DNA of 64,000 nucleotides from Halichondria panicea (taxonomy: Eukaryota > Porifera > Demospongiae > Suberitida > Halichondriidae). The notes under the pieces are model-generated. The model ran no database searches. It had not been told where the DNA came from and worked only from the letters and a program-made list of their open reading frames with translations. The stretch lies in the NCBI RefSeq assembly GCF_963675165.1, contig NC_087381.1:6759378-6823377 (forward strand), read 5' to 3'. The position numbers and the translations under genes are program-made. How positions within the stretch are numbered: position 1 is the stretch's first letter; each line of letters opens with the position of its first letter. Below are positions 12,090 to 23,141 of this stretch, piece after piece.

Positions 12090-12355
12090 TAGGTTGCAGG
12101 AGCTCTGCTGCTGTCGACAGTTATATGGAGGGCGGCTTAGATTTGGACTTTTGGCACTGATCGTTCTTAACATAATTAAGGTCGATCATTACTCACTCTT
12201 CGACACAGCCCCGTATATACACCAACTAATAAATTAATGTGTTGCACAACAAATTTTTTTTTACAGTACATTGTAATAAATATTTGATAGTATAAAAAAA
12301 TTTAAGGTAAAATAATAACAAATCAAACAACAATTGTAGTGTACAAGTGTTCCGG
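12090..12355. other. 3' flank of SNAPC4
   Basis: AT-rich sequence just past the SNAPC4 stop codon on the minus strand, presumably its 3' UTR. No clear polyadenylation hexamer was identified. Confidence 0.35.
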
Positions 12356-15272
12356 TTAATAGTATTTAACAGTTTTTCTTCTTCTTTTGACACTTTCTGA
12401 AGGAGACACACCGACGACAACGGTGGCCGTCTCATCACCATCTTCCACTAGAGGCTTTTGCTTTCTGTTAGAGTGTCTCTTGGAGCCCCTAGGTCCAACA
12501 TCGGAGGGTGTGGTTCCAACATCGGAGGGTATGTTTCCAGCATCGTGATCGGAGGAGGGTATGGTGGTGGAATCCATTGCTTTGCTAGTGGATGGATGAG
12601 CAGCACTTTGTTCACTCGTGTTTGAATTATCAGGAGGACACTTGCGTTTTCTGAATGAGCGCTTCTTCTTAACAGTTTTGTTAGAAGGATCTTCTGGTGT
12701 GATTGATACTTGCTCAATAAAGGGAGGGTCAATAGGTGCACATTCTGTAGCAGTCTTTGAAGCACCTCTTTTGGTAGTATGTTTGCGAGTTCCTTGTTGA
12801 CTCTTAGCTGGCGCTCTTTTTTTATTGCCTTGAGCAACTTTTTCGACTGTTTTAGAGGTCGCACCTTTCTTTCGTACATACGTTCGTTTCGCTCGTTTGG
12901 GCTGTGGACTTTTTACTTTCTCGACGTTTTTTCGTTTTTGACCAATACCACTAGCAGATTTTTTACCAGCAGCTTTTTTCCCAGTAGCTGTTGGCCGGTT
13001 CTGTGGTTTTTTATATTTCTTTTTCGGACAATAAGTATTGTGGATAAGTACATCGTACGAAGCGTACACTTGTAGCCGGAACTGGTAGTCACTCACAATA
13101 GCCGCATTGATAGCAGCGGCCATTGAACCTTGGGCAACTTCTTCCACTGTTTTAGAGGCCACACCTTTCTTTCGTACGTATGCTCGTTTCGCTCTCTTGG
13201 GTTGTGGACTTTTTGCTTTCTCGAGATTTTTTCGTTTTCGACTACCACCAGTAGTACTTTGACTAGTAGCTGTTGGCCGTTTCTGTGGTTTTGCGGGTGC
13301 TCGATATTTCTGTTTCGGACAATAAGTATCGTAGATAAGTATGTCATACGTAGCGTAGACTTGTAGCCGGTAATGGTAGTCACCCACGATAGCCGCATTG
13401 ATGATGTTATGTGTAAAATCTTTCACGGGAAGTACATGTACGGGAACTTGAGACAGTGCAAAATGACGTGAGATGAGGTCATCGTTACTCAGAGGAGTGA
13501 TAATCGATCCAGTATTTCTCCGACGATAATGACGCTGGAATTTACCGTAGCACACGTGATTTGGCTCGTACACAATCATGCGAGCATCAGCTTCCATTAA
13601 AACGTCTTTCTCACTTGCTATTTGAACAGGGAGATCAAATCCGGCCATTTCAAAGACAAATTTTTCCAATTCCAATTTCCTCTCGTCTGCTTTTGTTCTA
13701 TAATCCGTTCTCGGAGTGAATCGAAGCAATTCAGCTGCCAAAACACGTTCAATTTCCGTAAAGTTCCTACCACCAGCAGAGTTAGAAATAACAGGAATGT
13801 TGGACACAATAGAATCTGTTGCACCACTAGACAATATATTAGTATCAGCCAATGGTTGACTGTACGTTACACTTGTTTGATTAATTGTACTTTCGCCACT
13901 GCTCAAAATATCAGCTTCACTATTAACACCGTCCATCATATGCAAATCATTTGTTTGATTTCTACTTTCGTCACTGCCAGTTTCACTATTAATCAATGAA
14001 GTACCGTCCACCATATGCAAATCCACTGAATATCTTTGAGACATCCCATAATCGTTTGGCAGTACAACACATGCCGTGGTCTCATCTCCGAGTAGTATAC
14101 TTTGACCTCCATTCTCATTGGTCGAAATATCTTCACTCACGCTGAAAATAGAAGAGCTCATACATGTAGTAGTAACCGTGGTTACAGCGTTAAGCTCATT
14201 GTCGTTGTATTCCATATCTGATTCTTCATTTCCAGTGTTTCCGCTGTCATGGCTAGCAGCTGTTGTCTCGAATGATTGCTCTGAAATTAGCGGACGCAAC
14301 ACAAAACGTGGTCCCACAGGGAAATTCCCTTCTCCTCTCATAGTGTCCATAGAATCAGATTTTTTCCCCCCAAAACTCAGTAAACGTACAATCTTCCCGT
14401 TCCCGTCCCGACTATAAGTCCGAGTACCAATGTCTATAAGGGCTCCCATACGTGACCCACTTGTGATGAGTGTGGGGGTGTGGCCATTACGCAAGTCACA
14501 TGACACGGTATCATTTATCATCAATGGTGTCGTATCAGAGTTTCTGGTATATTGTTCAGTGTTCATGTGTGATTCCACATTATGAGGGCCAGTTTCTGTC
14601 CGAGTGGCCAGGTCAGCTGGTGGCATATGAAAGGATTTCGGAAGTGGCTTGAGGGTGGTGGGGTGTTTGTGTGATGAGTCATACTGAGACATAATCATGT
14701 CGATCATATCAACCTCCATATCCATGGCGGCGGTCGTTCCCATAGCAACAGTGCGGTTCCCGGCTGTAACATTAGAGCTTGTATCATCATCATCATCATC
14801 TTGAGTGAGATCAATTATTGGTTCAGGAGAAGATTGCGATCCCGATTGTTCCCCCCCGTTCAGGGGGGCACCAACATTAGCCGACGTTGTGCCCCCTCTT
14901 AGATTAGAGAGAATATTCTGTACAGTTCCATCCATCGTTTGGTCGTTGTTTGGATCCTGATCGCTATGATTACGACTGGTCGACGATTGTCCTTCCCAGT
15001 TATGAGAATCGTGTAGCGGTTGAGAGCTAAACATTGACGATCCGTTTTTAAGAGCGGCCGAATATTGCCGAAAATTATACGTTGGTAGAAACGGGAGTGC
15101 GTTTTTTTGTCTCGCTGTTAAGTGGTCGTTCATTTCTGAATTGTCCCAGGAGATAATCGTGCCAGGACTTGGATATGAGTCGAGATTGACGGCAGAGGAT
15201 TTACGTTTGTCTCGTGTAGTGTAGCGATATTTAAACTTCTCGACTTTCTTTTTTACAACCTCAGGGATATCA

Positions 15273-15342
<70 letters not shown>

Positions 15343-16072
15343 GAGAGAAAGATGTCCGTGAAATATACAATGTACAGTATTAGGAATGACCTAAGTCTCT
15401 CACTGTGTGTTTATATCCATCCGCACTAAAATTATCTACCGTATAGTCGCCGATAATTTTCGGGGGATAAAATATTCGTGGTTGAAACTCTGACTACAAA
15501 TATTTTACCCACGAATGAAGCGACCTTGCCTACCTTTACCTGCAGTGCAAACCACGAAAATATTACCCACGAAATGTCTAAATAGTGCTGAACCACGAAT
15601 ATTTTGTCCCCTGAAAATTACCGGCTATACGGTATATCTACCAACTACATCTAGCTTCAAATTATGGACCATCATCCAAGGTAAAGCTCTTGATTTAGAA
15701 ATACAGCTACACGCTTTTTTCAGGACAATAAGCACAATACAAACAGCTACTAAATTGGATGTTTGCAACACAAGTTATGGACAACCAAATTTAGCTCTGA
15801 AAACAGGCTCGGCCGGATAAAAAACCACTTATATATTATGATTATATCCCACGCTTTCCCCTCCCACTCACAGTATCAGGGAGGGTGGTCACGTTCTTGA
15901 TTGGGTGAGAGTATCGTTTGAGAGCCTGATTGGTGAATTGTTGAAACACTTCGTCGTCTGATTTCAGCTGTTTCCAACGTATACTGCACATGGCGTCCGT
16001 TCGCTTGGGGAGAGAACTCTTGGCTATCTTAGACCACGGGATACATGTGTTGCTTTCTGTGAGTGTGTGTGT

Positions 16073-16109
<37 letters not shown>

Positions 16110-16127
16110 GGGGGGTGGGTATATGTG

Positions 16128-16190
<63 letters not shown>

Positions 16191-17695
16191 CCTTAGACTT
16201 TTCTGTATCTCAATTCATCACACACACATGTAAAGGTATGTAGACCGTAAGCAAATGTAGGGGATGCTGTCACATGCACGACTCACCTTCGTACGGCTGA
16301 CACGCCTCCAGCAATATCCGATCCTCCTCCATAGTGAAATGACCCTTCTTGAGGTCAGAGTCCAATACGTTCAGGTAGCGCTCACGACATTGGCTTTGGG
16401 TACGCCCGGGAACATACTGACACACCTTTGACCACGTCTTCTTCCCGTGAACACCCACGCCTTTAATTAGTTGCTGTGAGAATGAAGAGATACATGTATA
16501 ACTGCATGTATAACAATGTAGAGAATACGGAACAATCTTAGTAAACGAACTACTCAGGTGCATTAAGGACTGGGACCAACATAAAAAAGACATTTATAAG
16601 AGGCACTTCAACCTGCTGTTGTTTACTGTGTATATCAATCTGTGTAAAACTTTTATGATGAAATGAAACACTAGCTTCCATTCTCTAAGAAAATATTTAA
16701 ATGAAGCCCCGCCCACTAATTAATCAGTGGGGGTGGTCCTTTTTGTCGAAGCACTATTTCACTTTTCTATTGAGAATGCGGGGTTTAAACACTAAGTCTA
16801 CTAGCTATTGCTGCTGCTCATTATACTTAGTTCTATCTAAGCTAACAACTCACTCTTGCGCTTAGCACTACTGGTCTTTGCAACAGAGAAATAACAGAAA
16901 GTTGTTTGATGTAGCAGCCTCATCTTGGATAGTAGGCTTCCCAGGGACACGATCAACAATTTTTTTGACAAAGTAGAAGGATAAATCAGCTAAGGAAGGC
17001 TTATGGAAGTCATCTATTGCCTCACAAGCTTTACTAGAGAGTGTTTTAAGCCCCGCATAAGTCACTTCTCTAAACTAACTGATTTACTGCACAATGAATA
17101 GGGAGTGGTACGTTGAAGTAATAAACGCGTGGGCGGAAACCATGGCGACCGTGTGGGCGGGTCTTAGAATTTGCAGATTCAGCAATAATTGAAGGTCCCA
17201 GTCCTTAATGCACCTGAGTAGCTAGTTTTAATACGGTATAATTGTTTTACGTTCGTAGTACGATTACCCATATTCTGGGTAATTTGAAGCGCATGCGCAC
17301 AGACCCTCTTTTTGATCTACAAAATGTACATGCATTCAATTAGAGAAAAGTGGGGCTGGGAACGAGGCTACTGAAAGACAAGCCTAGGGTGATCGTAATA
17401 GGTAATTGTACTATGAACGTAAAACAATTATACCGTATTAAAATTAGCTAGTTTGTTTACTAAGAACGTTCTGTAATTCTTTATATCCATGATAATTATG
17501 ATACGGTTCTTAAAACTGGGTCAAAGGTCATAGGCTGGTCAAAGAATACGTACGAGCCAATACTGAGTTGCTTACCTCATCTTCTGCTTCAGACCATTTT
17601 CCTCTCTTGAGGTCGGGACAGAGGGACATGGTCCAACGGTGATAGCAGTTTATGGATGTGCGGCTGCCACCAATATAATGAGCCACTGAGTGTGT

Positions 17696-17760
<65 letters not shown>

Positions 17761-17800
17761 TGTGTGTGTGTGTGTGTGTGCGTGCGTGTGTGTGTGTGTG

Positions 17801-17838
<38 letters not shown>

Positions 17839-17844
17839 TGTGTG

Positions 17845-17878
<34 letters not shown>

Positions 17879-17886
17879 AGTGTGTG

Positions 17887-17922
<36 letters not shown>

Positions 17923-20900
17923 GACATCATTATAATTACAGTTATGTATAATTTATTGTCAAGAGGTATATGTACTATTACAATTATCTCTAGTGCCATA
18001 ATTTATTACTTGCGGATGAAAAACCTTTGCAAATGAACCAAATCAACACCCTTTGAGATCTAACTATAATATTGCCTTCTGGCAAGGATCGTGTGTATTT
18101 ACTAGTACTAATTTAGGTTTTGCGGATTGATCAACACTCGTAAAGTTTGCTGATGCTCGCAAAACATTCTAGTAATACGGTACATGCCTTTACTGTAACA
18201 ACATTCCTGGCATTGTATCCACATGCTCAAAGTGCCCTACGTATTCTTTGACCCTCCTATGATCTTTGACTTTCACTGACCTTTGACCCAGTTTTGTGGT
18301 CCGTATAGGTTCACCGCACTCTTGAGTTTATTGTCCTCCTCTTTACTCCATCGCCTGCCACCTTTCCCACGACTCCGAGATGTCTGGTAGTGCCTCAGGC
18401 AATCAAACGCTGTGCGACCAGTCTGCAGGGGCACGGAGAAAACGAGCTGAAGTTGATATATAATTTATAGGTCTCTTTCATATTTTTTATAGGTTTGTTA
18501 TTGCATGATGGTCCCACCCATTTCAATGAATTTAAATTTAAATTATGATTAATTTTCTGAAAGCTTAGATGATATGCTCAAATTTGAAACGGGACATAAT
18601 GTTCCCGAAAATGGGTGTGTCCCTTAATGCGTATGCGTAATTAACAGCTGTTACCATGGACACAGGAATGTGTATCGTCAGTGCATTATCATGTTATTGG
18701 GCACACCGAGGAATAATATTATTATACTGGAGATAATTATAACGATCACAAATTACAGTACGCCTACTCACGCCTAGTTCCCGGGCTATCTTGGCCCAAT
18801 CTCTCTCTTCGTGTTTACGAGCAATTTTGAAGAGATTTTTACTCTCTTGAGATGACCACGCCTCCTTGTTGAGCAACGGAGAACTGTGATTGGTCCAATG
18901 GATGCGGCAATCATTCCCCGAACGTTTGTGCCCAAACTAAGATATGGAGAGAGGAAAATGAAATTATATACTGTTAGCCGGTAATTTTCGGGGGTCATAA
19001 TATTATTCGTGGTTCAGCCATTTCGTGGTTGCTGCTTGCACTGCAGGTAAAGGTAGGCAAGGTCGCTTCATTCGTGGGCAAAATATTCGTGGTCTGGTGT
19101 TAAACCATGAAAATCACCGATATTTTGCCCCACGAAAATTACCCGCTATACAGTACATAATTTTTATGCTCATGTGCAGTTACAGGGTACAAAGTTCAGT
19201 TAGTTAGTGTATTATAGCATTTTCAAATAGCTATAATATTATTATTAGCTAGAAATTTCTGTAGCCCAAAAATTCTGCAAATTCTCCGAATGAATGAGTA
19301 AACGCAGAAATGATATCCGCAAATGCTTATTAACTTAACAGTTGAAAGTTTAATTCGCAGAAGGTCTTTTTACAGCTATTCACTGAATTTTTGGGCAGCA
19401 GAAATTTCTAGCTATACGGTAAGTTAAGAAACATGTACTTAGAATTCCGATGTGTGCCCACACTGGTCGGTGGTGGTGGTGGTCGGTACTAACCACCTCT
19501 GGACAAAATAAATAGCGACACACCCACCATTTCGTAGGAGAGGGAACTCCAGTTGACCTCCTCCATTGTCTTGTCACTGTACAGCTCTTCATCACTCAGT
19601 GCCCTGGCGGAGAAGGGTTATGATAATTATGTGGTATAAAGGTACCATATACGCATAACCATGTATCTAAACATGCTACCGTATTACTGGAATATTTTGC
19701 TGGTGAAAAACCATAATTTGCAAATGAGCCAAATCAGCAGAAAATTTGACCCTTGCGATCTAACTATTGCGTTCTGGCAAGGATCGTGTGTATTTACTAG
19801 TATAGATTTTATTGTTGCGAATTGATCAACCATCGCAAAGTTCGCAAGTTTAATGCTCGCAAAACATTCTAGTAATACGGTAGTTTTGATCTCAAAGATA
19901 CGTATAGCTACAGATTAGCTGAATATACTAAATCACGACCACCATAGCAACGGTACAGTGTACTCACTTGACCGCCTCCACTTGTGCGAGTACTAGTTCC
20001 CTCTGCCTCGCCTCACTCAGACCGTCCCCACTCAGATCATGAGTCTCCAGTTGCCTCAGGAGTGGTCGAGTGCGTCCCTCTATCAACTGGAACCGTACAC
20101 CCTCCACCAATCGAGTCTCAGCTGAACCACGGGTTGTCCCTGGGGTGTGTGTGTGTGTGGGGTGTGAGTGTGTGTGTGTGGTGTGTGTGTGTGTGTGTGG
20201 GGGGGGGGGGTGTTCAGAAACATTGACAGCTATGGATATACATGTACATTTAGTGATCAGGGGAATGCTCAAACAAACACCTCTTGGACCTCATTATTAG
20301 CTAAAAACACAAAAAGGAAAAATTGTGTGTTTGAGGATTGAAAATATAGCCACCCTCTGAAGTTCTGTACACACTATTAATTACCCGAGGCCGTGTCGTG
20401 GCCAGCGGGTATCGTAGTTGGTTGGTTAGTTTGTGACACGTGAGTCTGCTCACCTGGATGCCACAGCGCTGTGTTTACAGCATGGAGATAGCCTTCACAC
20501 AACAAGTTATTAGTTTTAATTATAGTGGCAGAATTTGATGTTCAAAAACTTCAGCACTCTAGCTATTAGGATATGGTAATGTTGTGATTGCAAGTAACTT
20601 GTTGGTACAAAACTTACAAGGTGACTCGCGATGTATTCCGTCCATCTCAGCACAGCTCTCCCCGGCACCCTCGTGGCAAATGGGCGGGGACTATGAGGAG
20701 GAGACAAAGAGAGGAGAGAAGATAATACTTCAATACATACAGTATGTGACTCACAAATAAATATCTACATCAAACGTATTGGCTTGAGGTGCATGACTGA
20801 TGACCTTTGTTGTAACGGACATTATGGACACGTACTGTATTACTGGCCGGAATATTTTGCTGGTGAAAAACCTTAATTTGCGAATGAGCCAAATCAGCAG

Positions 20901-22855
20901 AAAAGTTGACCATTTGCGATCTAACTATTGCGTTCTGGCAAGGGTCGTTAATAATTTAGGTTTTGCTGGTAGTCACTAAAAAATAGATAAAATATTGCAA
21001 GGCTGAATTTTGGGGGTCAGAAGCAGAAAGCTACTAGATGTCTTTTGTTATCAAACTATAATTATGTTACGAGCAGTCAAGCTAGCCACTGAGTGATAAG
21101 TTAGATCCCATTTTATTAATTAGTTATGTTTAGTTCACGATAACTATAATAGTCATGTGCTTATCTGTTATATAGCCCTCGAGCTGGGAGACACTATAAC
21201 CATAGATACCTCATGACCATAATTGTAAGTACATGTACACTCACAAAGCCGAGATGGTCCCTGAAGTACTTGCCCCTCTTAAAGGTGGCCATGCACATCC
21301 TCCTATGCAGCACCTGATCACCACACACACACACACAGAGGTAAAGACTAAATATAAAGACATGTAGACACAATTACAGCTTACATATAATATATGACTG
21401 TATATCTGTACATGTACTGTACATGTACCTAAACACATTCTGTAATAGGTTTACCAAAGCCTCCAATACTACTTTATACAAAGCAATAATTATTACTACC
21501 AAAAGAAAGCTATTGATAGAAAAAATGTTAGTATTTGGTATGAGGTCAGATTACAGTAATTTAATTGCTGAAAAATGGTTTACTGTACGTTGATAGGCTA
21601 TAAAAAAGGTTCATTTGTGAGATTAAGGATTGAAAATAATTATAGCCACCACTTAGAAAAATGTAGGGCACATATCATCCACATAAGATCACTGATTCTA
21701 TAAGATCACTCATGCAGTCAGTGTGTCCCACCTTCCTAGATTTTGGGGCAGTGACAGTGTCCAGTTTCTGCTTGTTGGCTGCTATGGCAACCTCCAGCTT
21801 GTCCAGCTGCTTCTGTAGTCCCGCCTAGGGTAGGTAAAGCACATCCAACTTACAGCAAGCATGCAGCTGCTCAAAAGATGTATAACGTACGTAACTAAAT
21901 CTAATACATTAAAACCATCAAGAGTGAATACACTACTGACATATAAATAGCCTAATCATTTACAATGTATAATCATTTACAATGTATGTTATTTCAGCGG
22001 CTTAATATTAATGACACTTCTAAATTTGTTTTACCTGGACTTCATAGTTTTTCTGTAGACACTGTTTCAGTTTCTCTGTGCTTTGATCATCACCTCGATT
22101 AGCCTTCTCAACAGCAGCTGTGTGTGTGTGTGTGTGGGTGGGGGGAGTGTGTGTGTGTGTGTGTGGGTGGGTGGGGGAGTGTGTGTGTGTGTGTGGGGGG
22201 GAGAGTGTGTGTGTGTGTGTGTGGGGGGGGAGTGTGTGTGTGTGTGGGGGGGGAGTGTGTGTGTGTGTGTGTGGGGGGGAGTGTGTGTGTGTGTGTGTGT
22301 GCATGTGTGCATGTGTGTGTGTGTGTGCGTGTGTGTGTGTGTGTGTGTGCGTGCGTGTGTGTGTGTGTGCGTTGGGGAATAGTCGTATAGCGCTTTATAG
22401 TAACTAACTAAAAGTTCGATGAAGATAGTCTAAATATAACAATGACGATTTTAAGTACACAGCAGATTTACATTATTAGTAGGCGTGGCACGAGGGGGTT
22501 TCAGATTAGCTAGCTAAAGATAGGCGTTCCTAACATTCGGTGATGCATATCTCACATCATCCCGAGTTTCAGATTAGCCCTCTACCTGTATTGTCTTTAT
22601 TGTGCCAGCTTCTCAAGTTTACAATTGAATATGCAGTGACGCTACCTCTGTTTTATACTGTCATAGACAGTACATTCATTTGTTTGTGGTATACAAAACT
22701 ATGTAGTTTTCAATTTTACCCACATTCAACATTTTTCAAGGTTTTACAAGAGACTTACAAGGTAGCTCGGCTGACTTTCCTCCTTGCAAGATTTCGTTTA
22801 GCGATTCTAGATCTCTGGTCAGCTCGTCATCTTCGTCTTCAGAGAGAGCAGCCAT
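12356..22855 (-). CDS. SNAPC4: SNAPC4 homologue (snRNA-activating complex subunit SNAP190)
   Basis: Thirteen GT-AG exons join in phase: 22759-22855, 22035-22117, 21732-21824, 21245-21313, 20618-20690, 19968-20139, 19528-19603, 18772-18936, 18281-18422, 17576-17685, 16287-16473, 15872-16056 and 12356-15274. They give 1456 aa; I recall the human protein as about 1470. The N-terminus is acidic ([20 protein letters not shown]) with a coiled segment ([19 protein letters not shown]). Exons 8-12 (residues about 222-484) hold the Myb repeats: [80 protein letters not shown] and [25 protein letters not shown]4 is the DNA-binding core of the complex that recognises the proximal sequence element of snRNA promoters for RNA polymerases II and III. 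The last exon alone encodes 972 aa, low-complexity and basic, with a SUMO-interaction-like [13 protein letters not shown] and an internal tandem duplication. The start ATG at 22855 faces SELENBP1. Confidence 0.9.
15275..15340. repeat. (GT)n tract against the SNAPC4 exon 13 acceptor
   Basis: On the coding (minus) strand this is (CA)n ending CAG directly before the last exon. The open frame that translates it as a His-Thr run is an artefact; the exon starts at 15274. Confidence 0.85.
15437..15635. repeat. CGTGG-type miniature inverted-repeat element, copy 3
   Basis: It starts TACCGTATAGTCGCCGATAA and ends ATTACCGGCTATACGGTA. The interior has CCACGAATGAAGCGACC and TGCCTACCTTTACCTGCAG. It lies in SNAPC4 intron 12. 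Confidence 0.75.
16057..16185. repeat. (GT)n microsatellite in SNAPC4 intron 11
   Basis: GT-rich array with a GGGGGGG interruption, close to the exon 12 acceptor (exon starts 16056). Confidence 0.85.
16523..17481. repeat. Long-TIR element in SNAPC4 intron 10, interrupted by a second element
   Basis: The left end reads GAATACGGAACAATCTTAGT, then AAACGAACTACTCAGGTGCA and TTAAGGACTGGGACC (to about 16577). Near the right end the reverse complement GGTCCCAGTCCTTAATGCAC, then CTGAGTAG, stops at 17220-17222. It resumes after another element as TTTGTTTACTAAGAACGTTC (17452 on). Removing the inner insert restores an inverted repeat of about 55 bp. Confidence 0.7.
17220..17451. mobile_element. MITE inserted in the right arm of another element
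   Basis: About 230 bp with inverted ends near 45 bp: GCTAGTTTTAATACGGTATA at the left and TATACCGTATTAAAATTAGC at the right. It is flanked by CTAG/TAG, consistent with a short target duplication. Its position splits the outer element's terminal repeat, so it inserted later. Confidence 0.75.
17686..17925. repeat. (GT)n microsatellite against the SNAPC4 exon 10 acceptor
   Basis: A 240-bp GT array with GA and GC interruptions. On the coding strand it is a (CA)n tract ending ACTCAG at the splice acceptor of exon 10. Confidence 0.85.
18001..18182. repeat. TCTAGTAATACGG-type MITE, copy 1
   Basis: Shares GGCAAGGATCGTGTGTATTT and GCAAAACATTCTAGTAATAC with the other copies; the left end is degraded. 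It lies in SNAPC4 intron 9. Confidence 0.65.
18972..19156. repeat. CGTGG-type miniature inverted-repeat element, copy 4
   Basis: Inverted orientation relative to copy 3. Ends are GCCGGTAATTTTCGGGGGTC and CACGAAAATTACCCGCTATA. It lies in SNAPC4 intron 7. Confidence 0.7.
19678..19882. repeat. TCTAGTAATACGG-type MITE, copy 2
   Basis: Complete copy with inverted ends TACCGTATTACTGGAATATT and CATTCTAGTAATACGGTA. Internal landmarks are GAGCCAAATCAGCAGAAAAT and GCGAATTGATCAACCATCGC. It lies in SNAPC4 intron 6. Confidence 0.75.
20140..20210. repeat. (GT)n tract against the SNAPC4 exon 6 acceptor
   Basis: GT/G-rich tract. On the coding strand it is a CA/C-rich run ending CCCCAG at the exon 6 splice site (exon starts 20139). 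Confidence 0.8.
20832..20968. repeat. TCTAGTAATACGG-type MITE, copy 3 (3' truncated)
   Basis: The left part matches copy 2 (TACTGGCCGGAATATTTTGC, AACTATTGCGTTCTGGCAAG). The right inverted end is missing. It lies in SNAPC4 intron 4. Confidence 0.6.
22118..22372. repeat. (GT)n/(G)n microsatellite against the SNAPC4 exon 2 acceptor
   Basis: A 255-bp array of GT runs broken by GGGGGGGAG blocks. On the coding strand it ends CACACAG at exon 2 (exon starts 22117). Several overlapping open frames here are repeat artefacts. Confidence 0.85.
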
Positions 22856-23141
22856 TTTAAGTAGATCGAGGAGGTTTATTTGGCATTCCAGTGCAGCCAC
22901 GTGGTCATTCAATTACCTCCACGCGAAAATGGTCGTCACATTCATAATTAAAAACAGGTCCTCTTCACTCATTGAATGGGGAAAGGTCGCCTTTTGAACA
23001 AACTACTTTGTGGCTTATTATTGATTGATGAATGTACACAACATGTGCATAATTATGTGCTTGCTGTGACTAGAGTGGATTTTATAGCTTGATTGATTTG
23101 TTTTGAAGTCGACTGACTGGTGCTTATAAAGAGAGAGCGAG
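22856..23141. promoter_or_regulatory. Divergent promoter region, SNAPC4 / SELENBP1
   Basis: Only 286 bp lie between the SNAPC4 start (minus, 22855) and the SELENBP1 start (plus, 23142), so both promoters must share or abut here unless upstream non-coding exons exist. A TATAAA at 23125-23130 lies too close to the SELENBP1 ATG to be its core TATA unless transcription starts downstream of that ATG; it may be incidental. Confidence 0.5.

Noticed and set aside
11870-12160. 96-codon frame downstream of SNAPC4
   Set aside because: It spans an arm of a foldback repeat; the same peptide segment appears from the opposite arm, so it is repeat sequence.
15275-15370. Extension of the SNAPC4 last exon to an ATG at 15370 through a His-Thr run
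   Set aside because: It translates a (CA)n microsatellite. The CAG at its end is an in-phase acceptor that joins the Myb exons, so the exon starts at 15274.
17589-17999. Open frames of His-Thr, Cys-Val or Val-Ser repeats
   Set aside because: Six-frame artefacts of a GT/CA microsatellite; the same applies at 10870-11107, 20070-20300, 22020-22407 and 56093-56400.
23125-23130. TATAAA before SELENBP1 as its core promoter
   Set aside because: Only 12 bp from the chosen ATG, so transcription would start past it; not called as a separate feature.
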